Assembly (NCBI RefSeq): GCF_024494655.1
Contig: NZ_JANHDL010000012.1
Span: forward strand, 1-64,000
DNA length: 64,000 nucleotides
Source: Halorubrum laminariae
GTDB taxonomy: Archaea > Halobacteriota > Halobacteria > Halobacteriales > Haloferacaceae
Reading direction: 5' to 3'
This document shows, one piece after another, positions 34,177-42,622 of this stretch (positions are counted from its first letter, which is position 1; each line of letters begins with the position of its first letter). The translations under genes and the position numbers were made by a program. Below the pieces are notes generated by a model, which saw only the letters and a program-made list of their open reading frames with translations, was not told the DNA's origin and did no database searches.

Positions 34177-35142
34177 ATGGTAGAGAAGACACAGGTCGCC
34201 CGGAGCAAACGGATCCAACGTCGCACCGGCAAGACCTTCCACGTCGCGACGCGGGTGCTCCCGGAGCGGATCCGCCGCCCAACGTACGTGCTCTACGGCT
34301 TCTTCCGGATCGCAGACGAGATCGTCGACTCCCCCGACACCGATCTGCCGGACGAGCAGCGATCGGAACTCGAACGGCTCCGTCGGACTGCACTCGGCTC
34401 GGAACCGGCTGATGACTCCGTGTTGGACGCGTTCGCGATGGTTTGTGACGAACGCGGCATCGACGACGCCGACATCCACGCGTTCGTCGACGCGATGGCG
34501 AGCGACATCGACACCGACCGCTACGAGACGTACGACGAGTTGGAGACGTACATGAACGGGTCGGCCGCGGCGGTCGGCCGGATGATGACGGCGATCATGG
34601 ATCTGGACGCCGACACCGAGGCTCGGGCGCTTCCGCACGCGACGAAACTCGGCGAGGCGTTCCAGATGACGAACTTCATCCGCGACGTCCGCGAGGATGT
34701 CGTCGAGCGCGACCGGATCTACCTGCCGCTCGAGACGCTCGAAGCCCACGGCGTGAGCGAACAGCAGATCCTCGATTTGGAGTTTGACGACCGCGTCGCG
34801 GCCGCGATCCGATCGGAGCTCGCTCGTACCGAGCGGCTCTACGAGGAGGGCGTCGCGGGGATCAAGTACCTTCCCGAGGACTGCCAGTTCGCGGTGCTGC
34901 TCGCGTCTGTGCTGTACGCGGACCACCACCGGCTCATCAGAAATCTCGGGTACGATACGGTGTCGACGACGCCGGAGCTCTCGCTTGCCCGCAAGCTCTC
35001 ACTCCTCGTTCGGACCCGCTGGAAGTGGCAGTGGACGCGCGACCCGGAGGCCGTCTTCTACGAGATGTGTCGCGGCTTCGACAGACACCACGATCACCGC
35101 GAGCACGGACCGCACGGCCCGAGCGTCGCACACACCGACTGA
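34177..35142 (+). CDS. crtB: Phytoene synthase
   Basis: CrtB joins two geranylgeranyl-PP to phytoene, the first committed carotenoid step towards bacterioruberin and retinal. The 321-residue protein has the squalene/phytoene synthase motifs: FHVATRVLPERIRRPTYVLYGFFRIADEIVDSP (first Asp-rich motif) and FQMTNFIRDVREDVVERDRIYLP (second). The start MVEKTQVARSKRI at 34177 is chosen; the preceding 18 in-frame codons are unlike the family. A two-helix membrane ORF follows 10 bp later. Confidence 0.92.
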   Translation: MVEKTQVARSKRIQRRTGKTFHVATRVLPERIRRPTYVLYGFFRIADEIVDSPDTDLPDEQRSELERLRRTALGSEPADDSVLDAFAMVCDERGIDDADIHAFVDAMASDIDTDRYETYDELETYMNGSAAAVGRMMTAIMDLDADTEARALPHATKLGEAFQMTNFIRDVREDVVERDRIYLPLETLEAHGVSEQQILDLEFDDRVAAAIRSELARTERLYEEGVAGIKYLPEDCQFAVLLASVLYADHHRLIRNLGYDTVSTTPELSLARKLSLLVRTRWKWQWTRDPEAVFYEMCRGFDRHHDHREHGPHGPSVAHTD

Positions 35143-35152
35143 GCGAGCCGCG

Positions 35153-35674
35153 ATGGACCGATCTCGATTCGTCTCGCTCGCGTTGCTCGCGTTCGGTCTC
35201 GGTTTCGCGGCGTTCATCCTCCGCGGCGTGACCCGAAGTATCGGGTCGTACGGCCTCGCCGTCGCGGTGTCCGCGCCGGTGTTGTTCGTCGCCGTCGCGC
35301 TGCTCGCGTGGCTCTCCGTCCGAGCGGCACTCGATGTGACCGGGGATCCGGCCGCTGGAGTGAGGCGTTCGCAGACGCCGTCACGACCACCGGAGAGAAA
35401 TCCTTATCTGGCACTCCAAACGACTAAAATTCATGACTGGCCGTTACGGCGATCTCGACTACTCGAAGACCACCAAACGGAGCGTCCTGTTGGGGATCGG
35501 TTTGTTCCTGATCGGCACGCTCGGCGAGTTGACCATCCACGCGACGGGAGCACAGGTTCCCGGGTGGGAGCAGACTCTTCTGCTCGATCTCGAGTACCTC
35601 GGAACCGCGATCACGCTCTTTTCACCGTTCGTTTTCGGTATCCTCCTCCCGCTCACCGAGTAGGTCCGGCGTGA
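35153..35674 (+). CDS. Short membrane protein ORF with anomalous 3' end
   Basis: The ATG lies 10 bp after crtB. The first 65 residues have two membrane helices (FVSLALLAFGLGFAAFIL and GLAVAVSAPVLFVAVALLAWLSV). The frame then stays open for about 100 hydrophilic residues that run through, and out of frame with, the next gene (35433-35663) and its promoter. The tail looks like a reading of that gene rather than real protein. A frameshift near 35300-35400 or a strain-specific extension is likely, and the true gene probably ends near residue 75. Confidence 0.45.
   Translation: MDRSRFVSLALLAFGLGFAAFILRGVTRSIGSYGLAVAVSAPVLFVAVALLAWLSVRAALDVTGDPAAGVRRSQTPSRPPERNPYLALQTTKIHDWPLRRSRLLEDHQTERPVGDRFVPDRHARRVDHPRDGSTGSRVGADSSARSRVPRNRDHALFTVRFRYPPPAHRVGPA
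35433..35663 (+). CDS. Two-helix haloarchaeal membrane protein (DUF7860-like)
   Basis: The 76-residue protein reads MTGRYGDLDYSKTTKRSVLLGIGLFLIGTLGELTIHATG, then a hydrophilic loop and LGTAITLFSPFVFGILLPLTE. It is a conserved haloarchaeal small membrane protein; the DUF7860 label is tentative. A CCTTATCT box about 27 bp upstream supports its own short-leader transcript. Function is unknown. Confidence 0.75.
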   Translation: MTGRYGDLDYSKTTKRSVLLGIGLFLIGTLGELTIHATGAQVPGWEQTLLLDLEYLGTAITLFSPFVFGILLPLTE

Positions 35675-35802
35675 CACGGAGGGACCGCCGGATCGATTTG
35701 TGCCAACGGGCCCCGGTCGGTGACTGCTGTGAGCGCGAACGATCCCCGTCGGTGCCGGTCCGAGTCGGAATCTCCTTTTGGCCGCGGCGCGGAGATGAAT
35801 GT

Positions 35803-37080
35803 ATGAACGTACGAACTGTCGCCGACCTCTCACCGGCCGAGCGCCGCGCCTTCTTCGAGCGCGACGCCGGTGTCGAGGCGGTGCGCGACGACGTGAGCGA
35901 CATCGTCGCTCGGGTGCGCGAGGAGGGCGACGTAGCGCTGCGCGAGTTCTCCGAGGAGTTCGACGGCGTGGCCGTCGGCAACATCGACGTCACCGACGAC
36001 GCCGAGCGCGCCCACGCAGAGCTCGACGACGCGAACGACCCCGTGCTCGACGCGGTCCGCGACGCCGCGGCCAACGTCCGCGCGTTCCACGAGCGACAGC
36101 GTCCCGAGGACTGGCGCGACGAGTTCGACGGCCGCGAGCTCGGCCGCCGGTTCCGCCCGATCGACCGCGCCGGGGTGTACGTCCCCGGCGGCGCGGCGGC
36201 GTATCCCTCCAGCGCGCTGATGGGCGTGATCCCCGCGACCGTGGCGGGCGTCGACCACGTCGCCGTCGCGACCCCGCCTGCGGACGAACTCAACCCCGTC
36301 ACCCTCGCCGCGATCGCCGAGGCCGGCGCGGACGCGGTGTACCAAGTCGGCGGCGCACAGGCGATCGCGGCGCTTGCGTACGGGACGGAGACGGTGACGA
36401 ACACGCAGAAAGTCGTGGGTCCCGGTAACAAGTGGGTCACAGCCGCGAAGGCGGTCGTACAGGGCGACGTGGAGATCGATTTCCTCGCCGGCCCGAGCGA
36501 GGTGCTCGTGCTCGCCGACGTCACCGCGGACCCGGACCTCGTCGCGGCCGATCTCGTCGCGCAGGCCGAACACGACCCGAACGCCTCCGTGGTCGCGGTC
36601 ACCGACGACGCCGACCTCGCTGACGCGGTTGCCGACGCGGTCGACGAGCAGGCCGCGGGCCGCGAGCGAGAGGAGACGATCCGCGCCGCACTCGACAACG
36701 ACGCCTCCGGCGTCCTCCGCGCGCGGTCGATGCCCGAGACCGTGCTGTTCGCCGAGGAGTACGCCGCAGAGCACCTCTCGATCGTGGCCGACGACGACGA
36801 GGCACTGCTCTCGCGGATCTCGAACGCCGGCTCGGTATTCCTCGGGCCGTACTCGCCGGTCGCCGCGGGCGACTACGCGGCGGGGACGAACCACGTGCTC
36901 CCGACGAACGGCGGCGCGAAGCGCTACGGCGGGCTCTCGGTCGACACGTTCCTGCGCTCGTCGACGGTCCAGCGGCTCGACCGCGACGCGCTCACCGAGC
37001 TCTCGGACACGATCACGACGCTCGCGGAGGCGGAGGGGCTGGAGGCGCACGCCGAGAGCGTCCGGAAGCGGTTCGAGTAG
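35803..37080 (+). CDS. hisD: Histidinol dehydrogenase
   Basis: HisD oxidises L-histidinol to histidine with two NAD+. The 425-residue protein has the family core: RAGVYVPGGAAAYPSSALMGVIPATVAGV, the QVGGAQAIAALAYGT block, VVGPGNKWVTAAK, DFLAGPSEVLVLAD, the zinc/catalytic region VAQAEHDPNA and EYAAEHLSI. The ATG at 35803 fits the family start; upstream in-frame sequence does not. hisG lies 10 kb away, so histidine genes are dispersed as usual in haloarchaea. Confidence 0.97.
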   Translation: MNVRTVADLSPAERRAFFERDAGVEAVRDDVSDIVARVREEGDVALREFSEEFDGVAVGNIDVTDDAERAHAELDDANDPVLDAVRDAAANVRAFHERQRPEDWRDEFDGRELGRRFRPIDRAGVYVPGGAAAYPSSALMGVIPATVAGVDHVAVATPPADELNPVTLAAIAEAGADAVYQVGGAQAIAALAYGTETVTNTQKVVGPGNKWVTAAKAVVQGDVEIDFLAGPSEVLVLADVTADPDLVAADLVAQAEHDPNASVVAVTDDADLADAVADAVDEQAAGREREETIRAALDNDASGVLRARSMPETVLFAEEYAAEHLSIVADDDEALLSRISNAGSVFLGPYSPVAAGDYAAGTNHVLPTNGGAKRYGGLSVDTFLRSSTVQRLDRDALTELSDTITTLAEAEGLEAHAESVRKRFE

Positions 37081-37325
37081 CACATCTCGGTCTGGGTAGG
37101 TCTCCCTCGGCTCCGTCCGGCGTCGCTTCGGCTCCGGAGCGATATATAGCCGTTCGGCCCGCACTGGACCCGTCAGTACGTATCTGGGCTCGTCCGTACC
37201 GATCTAGACCCGTCCGGATGCAACGTGTCGGTCGGTAGCACTCCTCTACACTGACGAGCGGAACGAACGACGCTATACGGTTCATAGCAGACTTCTTACC
37301 CGCGAAATGGCGTGTTTCGGCCGTA

Positions 37326-38549
37326 ATGTCGGACGACCCTCGCGAACGGACGGGATCGAGTTCGAGACGACGATTCATCAGCCTCGGCGGCGCGGCCGCG
37401 GTCGCTGGACTGGCCGGCTGTTCCGGCGGGTCAGGCGACACCGGATCATCCGGCGAGACCGTTGGGACCAGCAGCTCCGACGGAAACGACGGAGCGAGTG
37501 GAAGCTCGGGTGAGTCGGGCGATCCGATGCTGGCAGAGTCGAGCGCGTTCGAGGCAGAGGAGCCGAACTGGGAGGAGAACAACTACCTCGCGTCGCCGCT
37601 CATCGAGGCGGGATACGAGCGTGGTAGTCGGACCGATCTGGAGCAGATGGGGAGTCGCGAGGTCGACGAGGTTCCCCACGGCGAGCCCGTTCGAGAGACA
37701 CCCGACGACGAGACCGAGTGGCTCGAACCGGACACGCTCGTGTTCACGGAAAGCCCAAGCGAGGACGTACAGGGTCGCTACGAGGAGGACTTCCAAGCCG
37801 TCTTCGACCGCATCGAGGAGGAGACGGGCCTGCCGGTCGAGTACAACCGCGTCGACAGCTACGCCGCCTCCGTCGAGGCGATGCGATCGGAGCGAGCGCA
37901 CATCGCGAACTTCGCGACGGGGGCGACGTGTTACGCGGTCAACCTCTGCGGGGCGGTCCCGTTCACGGCCGGCATCGCGCCCGGAGGCTCCTTCGGGTAC
38001 CGCCTGTTCGCGACGACCCGGACCGATGCCGACGACATCCAGAGCGTCGATGACTTCGCGGACGACGATGTCCGTATCGGACACGCTGAGCCCTCCTCGA
38101 ACTCCGGACACCAAGCACCGTCGGCGCTCTTCGATCAGTACTTCGACGTGACGGCCGGCGAAGACTACGAAGTCAACTTCTCGGGCGGTCACTCGCAGAC
38201 CACCCGCGGGATCGCCGCCGGCGACTACGACGCCGGGCCGATCTGTTCGACCTGCTTCAAGGATACCGTCGAAGGGACGAGCGACCTGAGCTTCGACGAT
38301 TTCAAAGTTGTCTGGGCGTCGAACCCGTTCCCGAACGGTCCCATCGCGTACCGGTACAACCTCCACCCAGATATCATCGAGGGGATCGAGGCGGCGTGGC
38401 TCGACAGTAATTTCGCTGGCACTGCCTACGCCGAGCGCACCGGCTACGAGGAGTACGTCCCTATCGAGTACCGTCGCCACTGGTACGACATCATGGTCAT
38501 CCAGCGGTACAACGGCGTCGAGTACACCGAGGGCTCGCTGAGCGAGTGA
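37326..38549 (+). CDS. phnD: Phosphonate-type ABC transporter substrate-binding lipoprotein
   Basis: The 407-residue protein has a twin-arginine signal with lipobox (RRRFISLGG...LAGC, Cys about 32), so it is exported folded and lipid-anchored. A Gly/Ser linker and a PhnD-like fold follow: [36 protein letters not shown] and [27 protein letters not shown]. Such proteins bind phosphonates, phosphite or phosphate esters. It is the first gene of the operon phnD-phnC-phnE-phnE-HAD. The ligand cannot be told from sequence. Confidence 0.9.
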   Translation: MSDDPRERTGSSSRRRFISLGGAAAVAGLAGCSGGSGDTGSSGETVGTSSSDGNDGASGSSGESGDPMLAESSAFEAEEPNWEENNYLASPLIEAGYERGSRTDLEQMGSREVDEVPHGEPVRETPDDETEWLEPDTLVFTESPSEDVQGRYEEDFQAVFDRIEEETGLPVEYNRVDSYAASVEAMRSERAHIANFATGATCYAVNLCGAVPFTAGIAPGGSFGYRLFATTRTDADDIQSVDDFADDDVRIGHAEPSSNSGHQAPSALFDQYFDVTAGEDYEVNFSGGHSQTTRGIAAGDYDAGPICSTCFKDTVEGTSDLSFDDFKVVWASNPFPNGPIAYRYNLHPDIIEGIEAAWLDSNFAGTAYAERTGYEEYVPIEYRRHWYDIMVIQRYNGVEYTEGSLSE

Positions 38550-38556
38550 TCGATCG

Positions 38557-39450
38557 ATGACACTCGACGTGACCGACCTGCGGAAGACGTACCCGACCGG
38601 CGACGAGGCGCTGACAGGGATCGATCTCTCGATCGACGGCAGCGAGACGACCGCGATGATCGGGCCGAGCGGTGCTGGAAAAAGTACCTTCATCAGGTGT
38701 GTCAACCGTCTCACCGAGCCGACAGCGGGATCGATCGAACTCGACGGCACCGACCTGACAGCGCTCGGCGACGACGGGCTCCGCGAGGCGCGCCGCGACA
38801 TCGGGATGATCTTTCAGGAGTACAACCTCGTCGAGCGGCTCACGGTGATGGAGAACGTGCTCACGGGGCGGCTGGGATACGTCTCGGGCTGGCAGGCGTT
38901 CCGCCGGTCGTTCCCGCCCGCGGACATCGAGCGCGCCTACGAGATCTTAGAGCGCGTCGGCCTCGGGGATATGGAGAACAAGCGCGTCGACGAGCTGTCT
39001 GGAGGGCAGCGCCAGCGCGTCGGCATCGCCCGCGCGGTCATCCAGCAGCCGACGATCCTTCTCGTCGACGAGCCGACCTCCAGTCTCGATCCGGAGACAT
39101 CGAACACGGTGATGCGGCTCCTCACAGAGATCGCGGCCGAGCAGGACATTCCCGTGTTGATCAACATCCACGAGGTCGACCTCGCGACTGACTACGCAGA
39201 CCGGATCGTCGGACTCCACGACGGCGAGATAGTCTTCGACGGACCGCCAGCCGATCTTCAAGACGGGGCGCTCGATCGCGTCTACCGCGGCGGCGATCCG
39301 CCGGAATCGGACGCGCCGCGTCCGGCGGACGCGACAGCTGACGGCGCGTCTCAGGGTGACGCCGCGTCGGACGGCGTGCGCGTTCCCGCCGACGGCGTCG
39401 TCTCGGCCAACGGCGGAACGCCCGATCGATCGGCGTCGGGTGGGCCTTGA
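38557..39450 (+). CDS. phnC: Phosphonate-type ABC transporter ATPase
   Basis: The 297-residue ATPase has Walker [10 protein letters not shown], a Q-loop ([18 protein letters not shown]), the signature [14 protein letters not shown], Walker [13 protein letters not shown] and the switch histidine [10 protein letters not shown] disordered tail of about 55 residues ([15 protein letters not shown]...) extends beyond the usual length of about 245. The ATG is 7 bp after phnD, and phnE begins 1 bp after its stop. Confidence 0.94.
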   Translation: MTLDVTDLRKTYPTGDEALTGIDLSIDGSETTAMIGPSGAGKSTFIRCVNRLTEPTAGSIELDGTDLTALGDDGLREARRDIGMIFQEYNLVERLTVMENVLTGRLGYVSGWQAFRRSFPPADIERAYEILERVGLGDMENKRVDELSGGQRQRVGIARAVIQQPTILLVDEPTSSLDPETSNTVMRLLTEIAAEQDIPVLINIHEVDLATDYADRIVGLHDGEIVFDGPPADLQDGALDRVYRGGDPPESDAPRPADATADGASQGDAASDGVRVPADGVVSANGGTPDRSASGGP

Positions 39451-39451
39451 G

Positions 39452-40252
39452 ATGGCGGCCGAACAGCGCAGTTGGCGGCGGCCCACGGCCTTTCGCCGGC
39501 GAGAGATCAAGTGGGCGACCTACCTCGGCCTCGCCGCGTTCTTCCTCTGGTCCGCGTTGAGCGTCGGAGCCGATCCGTCGCGCATCGTGGAGGGAGCCGG
39601 TCGGAGTCTGACGCTGCTCGGCGACTTCTTCCCGCCGGAGGCGACCCCCCGCCAGACCCAGCGGATCGTCGACAAGATGGTCGAAAGCGTCGCGATGGCG
39701 ATGGTGTCGACGGTCACGGGGATCGCGATCAGCGTCCCCGTCGCGTTCATGGCCGCGGAGAACCTCTCGCCGAAGCCGCTGTACTACCTCAATCGCGGGT
39801 TTATCTCGCTTTCGCGCGCGCTCAACGCCATCATCGTCGCCATCCTCGTCGTGAAGGCGGTCGGGCTCGGTCCGCTGGCCGGGGTCATCACGATCACGTT
39901 CAAGACGGTCGGCTTCTTCGCGAAGCTGCTCGCCGAGGACTTGGAAGACATCGACATGGGGAGCGTGGACGCGGTTCGTGCGACCGGTGCGTCGCCGCTG
40001 CAGACGCTGGCGTACGGCGTCGTTCCCCAGATAATTCCCCGGTTCGCGGGACTCAGTGTCTACCGCTGGGACATCAACATCCGGACCTCGACGATCGTCG
40101 GAATCGTCGGGGCTGGCGGGATCGGATCGGTGCTTCTCACCGCGTTCAACCGCTACTCCTACCAGTACGTCAGCGCCATCCTCATCGCGATACTCGCGGT
40201 CGTGCTCGTCGCGGAGGGGGTAAGCGCGATAGTCAGACGGAGGTACCAGTGA
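39452..40252 (+). CDS. phnE: Phosphonate-type ABC transporter permease (first)
   Basis: The 266-residue permease has about six membrane helices and the EAA-like coupling loop (AVRATGASPLQTLAYGVVPQIIPRFAGLSVYRWDINIRTSTIVGIVGAGGIG), typical of PhnE. A GTG at 39440 could add four residues. The stop overlaps the next permease start as TGATG (40250-40254). It pairs with the second PhnE to form a heterodimeric channel. Confidence 0.93.
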   Translation: MAAEQRSWRRPTAFRRREIKWATYLGLAAFFLWSALSVGADPSRIVEGAGRSLTLLGDFFPPEATPRQTQRIVDKMVESVAMAMVSTVTGIAISVPVAFMAAENLSPKPLYYLNRGFISLSRALNAIIVAILVVKAVGLGPLAGVITITFKTVGFFAKLLAEDLEDIDMGSVDAVRATGASPLQTLAYGVVPQIIPRFAGLSVYRWDINIRTSTIVGIVGAGGIGSVLLTAFNRYSYQYVSAILIAILAVVLVAEGVSAIVRRRYQ

Positions 40253-41052
40253 TGGCCGGCGTCGACGCCGGACGGACGTGGCAGCGGTTCGACCGACGCC
40301 GACGGTTCGGACGCTTCGTCGGGCTTCTCGGCGCGCTCGTCGTGTTCGCCGCCTCGTGGCGGTACCTCGACACCGGGATCACGAACGTCGAGACGGTCCC
40401 CCGCGAGATCCGCGATCTCCTCACGCGGATGTATCCGCCCGACCTCGCGTACACTCCGGAGATCGTGGAGCCGCTGATCGAGACGATCCACATCGCCGCA
40501 CTCGGCACCGCCGGCGCGCTCGTGCTCGCGGTTCCGGTCGCGTTGCTCGCGGCCGAGAACACCACACCGAACGTCGCGACCTACTGGCTCGGGAAGCTGA
40601 TCGTGACCGTGAGCCGGTCGGTGAACACGATCATCTGGGCGCTGATCTTCGTCGTCGTGTTCGGCAGCGGTCCACTCGCTGGCGCGGTCGCCATCGCGTT
40701 CCGGTCGGTCGGGTTCCTCGGAAAGCTGCTCGGCGAGGAGATAGAGGAGATAGACTTCGGGCAGGTGGAGGCTGTCCGCGCCGCGGGTGCTTCCTCGGTG
40801 CAGGTGCTGCTCTACGGCATCGTCCCGCAGGTGAAGCCGGCGCTCGTCGGCCTCAGCGTCTACCGCTGGGACATCAACGTTCGCGACTCGACGATCCTCG
40901 GGTTCGTCGGTGCCGGCGGTATCGGCGTCCAGCTGTTCCGGGCGGTCAACGCCTTCGCGTGGCAGTCCGTGGCGACGATCCTGATCGTCATCCTCGGCGT
41001 GGTGATAGCGAGCGAAGCGATCTCAGCGTCCGCTCGGAGGATGGTCCGATGA
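40252..41052 (+). CDS. phnE: Phosphonate-type ABC transporter permease (second)
   Basis: The 266-residue permease is paralogous to the first. The coupling loop is AVRAAGASSVQVLLYGIVPQVKPALVGLSVYRWDINVRDSTILGFVGAGGIG. The N-terminus is RRRRFGRFVGLLGALVVFAASWRYLD. Its stop overlaps the HAD gene's ATG by four bases (ATGA). Two tandem phnE genes of equal length suggest duplication and a fixed heterodimer. Confidence 0.93.
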   Translation: MAGVDAGRTWQRFDRRRRFGRFVGLLGALVVFAASWRYLDTGITNVETVPREIRDLLTRMYPPDLAYTPEIVEPLIETIHIAALGTAGALVLAVPVALLAAENTTPNVATYWLGKLIVTVSRSVNTIIWALIFVVVFGSGPLAGAVAIAFRSVGFLGKLLGEEIEEIDFGQVEAVRAAGASSVQVLLYGIVPQVKPALVGLSVYRWDINVRDSTILGFVGAGGIGVQLFRAVNAFAWQSVATILIVILGVVIASEAISASARRMVR

Positions 41053-41735
41053 CAGCGGTCGGTGCGTCCGATCCCGAAGTAGTCCTCTTCGACATGGACG
41101 GCGTGATCCTCGACGGCTGGGGAACCGACAGCGTGGTCCACGCCCGCGCGGTCGACGACGTGCTTGCGGACCGCGGTCTCAGCGCGGACGTGGACATGCG
41201 CTCGACGCTGGCGCGAGACGCCTACGACGACGACTTTCGAGCGGCCTGCGAGACGCTCGGCGTCGATCCGCCCGCCTTCTTCAGAGCACGAGAGGATCGC
41301 AGCGCGACGCGCTCAATCGAGCGACTGGCAGCCGGGGCGCGACGGCTCTGCCCTGACGTGGACGCCCTCGACGACTTGGCCGACCGCGCACAGATCGGGC
41401 TCGTGAGCAACAACTACGATCCAACCGTCGAGTTCGTCGTCGACCACTTCGGGCTCGACGCGTTCGCCTTCGCCCGCGGCCGAGATCTCGGTCCGGACGG
41501 GTTCCGGCGTCGTAAGCCGGATCCGCACTACCTCGACGAGGCGCTCGACGCGCTCGACGCCTCCGGGGGCCTCTACGTCGGCGACCGCGCCACTGACGTT
41601 ATCGCCGCCGAACGTGCCGGTCTCGACGCCGTGTTCGTCCGGCGCGAGCACAATTCGGCCCTCGACCTCGATGTCGAACCCGCAGCCGAGATCGACAGTC
41701 TCCACGATCTCTCCCCGCTGATCGGAGAGCCCTGA
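41049..41735 (+). CDS. HAD-superfamily phosphatase in the phosphonate operon
   Basis: The 228-residue HAD hydrolase has motif I VVLFDMDGVILDG (nucleophile Asp), motif II VSNN, the motif III lysine region RRRKPDPHYL and motif IV VGDRATDVIAAERAG. A small helical cap sits after motif I. Its start overlaps the second permease, so it belongs to the transport operon. It likely releases phosphate from the imported ester or phosphonate product. The Lys typical of phosphonoacetaldehyde hydrolase caps is not evident, so a simple phosphomonoesterase is favoured. Confidence 0.88.
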   Translation: MTAVGASDPEVVLFDMDGVILDGWGTDSVVHARAVDDVLADRGLSADVDMRSTLARDAYDDDFRAACETLGVDPPAFFRAREDRSATRSIERLAAGARRLCPDVDALDDLADRAQIGLVSNNYDPTVEFVVDHFGLDAFAFARGRDLGPDGFRRRKPDPHYLDEALDALDASGGLYVGDRATDVIAAERAGLDAVFVRREHNSALDLDVEPAAEIDSLHDLSPLIGEP

Positions 41736-41805
41736 ACGCGTCGAACCCTTCGGACTCTGCTCGATTTCGGCCTGTGCGACCTCGGTCGTGGCCGTCGGGA
41801 GTGTG

Positions 41806-42396
41806 TCACCGCAGCGTCGCGTCGACGTACTCGCTTGCGGTCTGTCGGGCGAGTTCGAGCTCGCTCATGTCGTCGAACACCACGGCTCGGGTCCGCCCCC
41901 CGTCGGCGATAGACAGCAGCGCGTGGGCCGCGCGCTCGGCGTCGACATCGGCGAACGCGCCCTCGTCGATGCCGTGGTTTATCACGGCCTTGAGCGCGTA
42001 CCGGACGTACTCGTCGTTCTGCGCGAAGCGCTCGCGGAACGCGTCGTTGTACGGGGCCTGACTCCGCATTTCTAAGAGCGCGACGGAGAGCCCCTGCGTC
42101 TCGGCCGGCTTCGCGAGCAGTTCGTCGAGAAGCAGAGACAGGCGGGCGTCGGGATCGGTCGTCTCGATGTCGCGAATCGCGTCGACAAACCGGGCGAGGA
42201 GGTAATCCAAGAACGCCGCGAGCAGATCCTCTTTCGTGTCGTAGTGATAGTGGATCGCGGCGGTCGACTTGCCGTACTCGTCGGCGATCCGCTGTACCGT
42301 CAGGTCCGCGTAGCCGTGATCGCGGAGGGCGCGGTAGGTCGCCTGCATAATGTCGCTGTTCCCGTCCGCGGCGGTTCCGTCCGGTAGCTCGCTCAT
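41806..42396 (-). CDS. TetR/AcrR-family transcriptional regulator
   Basis: The 196-residue protein has the TetR N-terminal helix-turn-helix (HGYADLTVQRIADEYGKSTAAIHYHYDTKEDLLAAFL) and a helical ligand-binding C-terminal domain (TetR_C_6-like). It diverges from the MATE transporter. A perfect 8+8-bp palindrome lies in the intergenic region, so it probably represses the transporter and relieves repression on binding the exported compound. Confidence 0.93.
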   Translation of the reverse strand: MSELPDGTAADGNSDIMQATYRALRDHGYADLTVQRIADEYGKSTAAIHYHYDTKEDLLAAFLDYLLARFVDAIRDIETTDPDARLSLLLDELLAKPAETQGLSVALLEMRSQAPYNDAFRERFAQNDEYVRYALKAVINHGIDEGAFADVDAERAAHALLSIADGGRTRAVVFDDMSELELARQTASEYVDATLR

Positions 42397-42545
42397 GTGG
42401 CGTCAGTTACGTCCACGGGCGAATAACCGTTGCGCCGATCCGGCGATAACGCTCGAAAAACGATCAGATAGTCAGTCCGTAATACCCGATATATAGGGCT
42501 ACCGATGAGATATATGGCACATATTCGATGTTCCGAAGCCTTTTG

Positions 42546-42563
42546 ACTTACTAGTTAGTAAGT
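42546..42563. promoter_or_regulatory. Candidate TetR operator
   Basis: ACTTACTA-GT-TAGTAAGT is a perfect inverted repeat (8-bp arms, 2-bp centre) between the divergent tetR and MATE genes. It lies 5 bp before a leader ORF and close to the likely transcription start. Length and symmetry fit TetR dimers. AT-rich TATA candidates lie upstream (ATATATAGG near 42490, GATATATGG near 42509). Confidence 0.75.
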
Positions 42564-42568
42564 ACTAC

Positions 42569-42622
42569 ATGCACACGACAGACGACCACCCAGCAGCCGG
42601 ACTCCTTGGAGGCTCCCGCTGA
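42569..42622 (+). CDS. 17-codon leader ORF upstream of the MATE gene
   Basis: ATG at 42569 opens MHTTDDHPAAGLLGGSR and stops at TGA 42620-42622, overlapping the MATE ATG as TGATG. A GGAGG inside its end (about 42608-42612) can serve the MATE start. It may couple translation; coding status is unproven. Confidence 0.4.
   Translation: MHTTDDHPAAGLLGGSR

Noticed and set aside
35153-35674. A fused, longer membrane protein
   Set aside because: The C-terminal 100 residues are an out-of-frame reading of the neighbouring gene, so a fusion is not supported.
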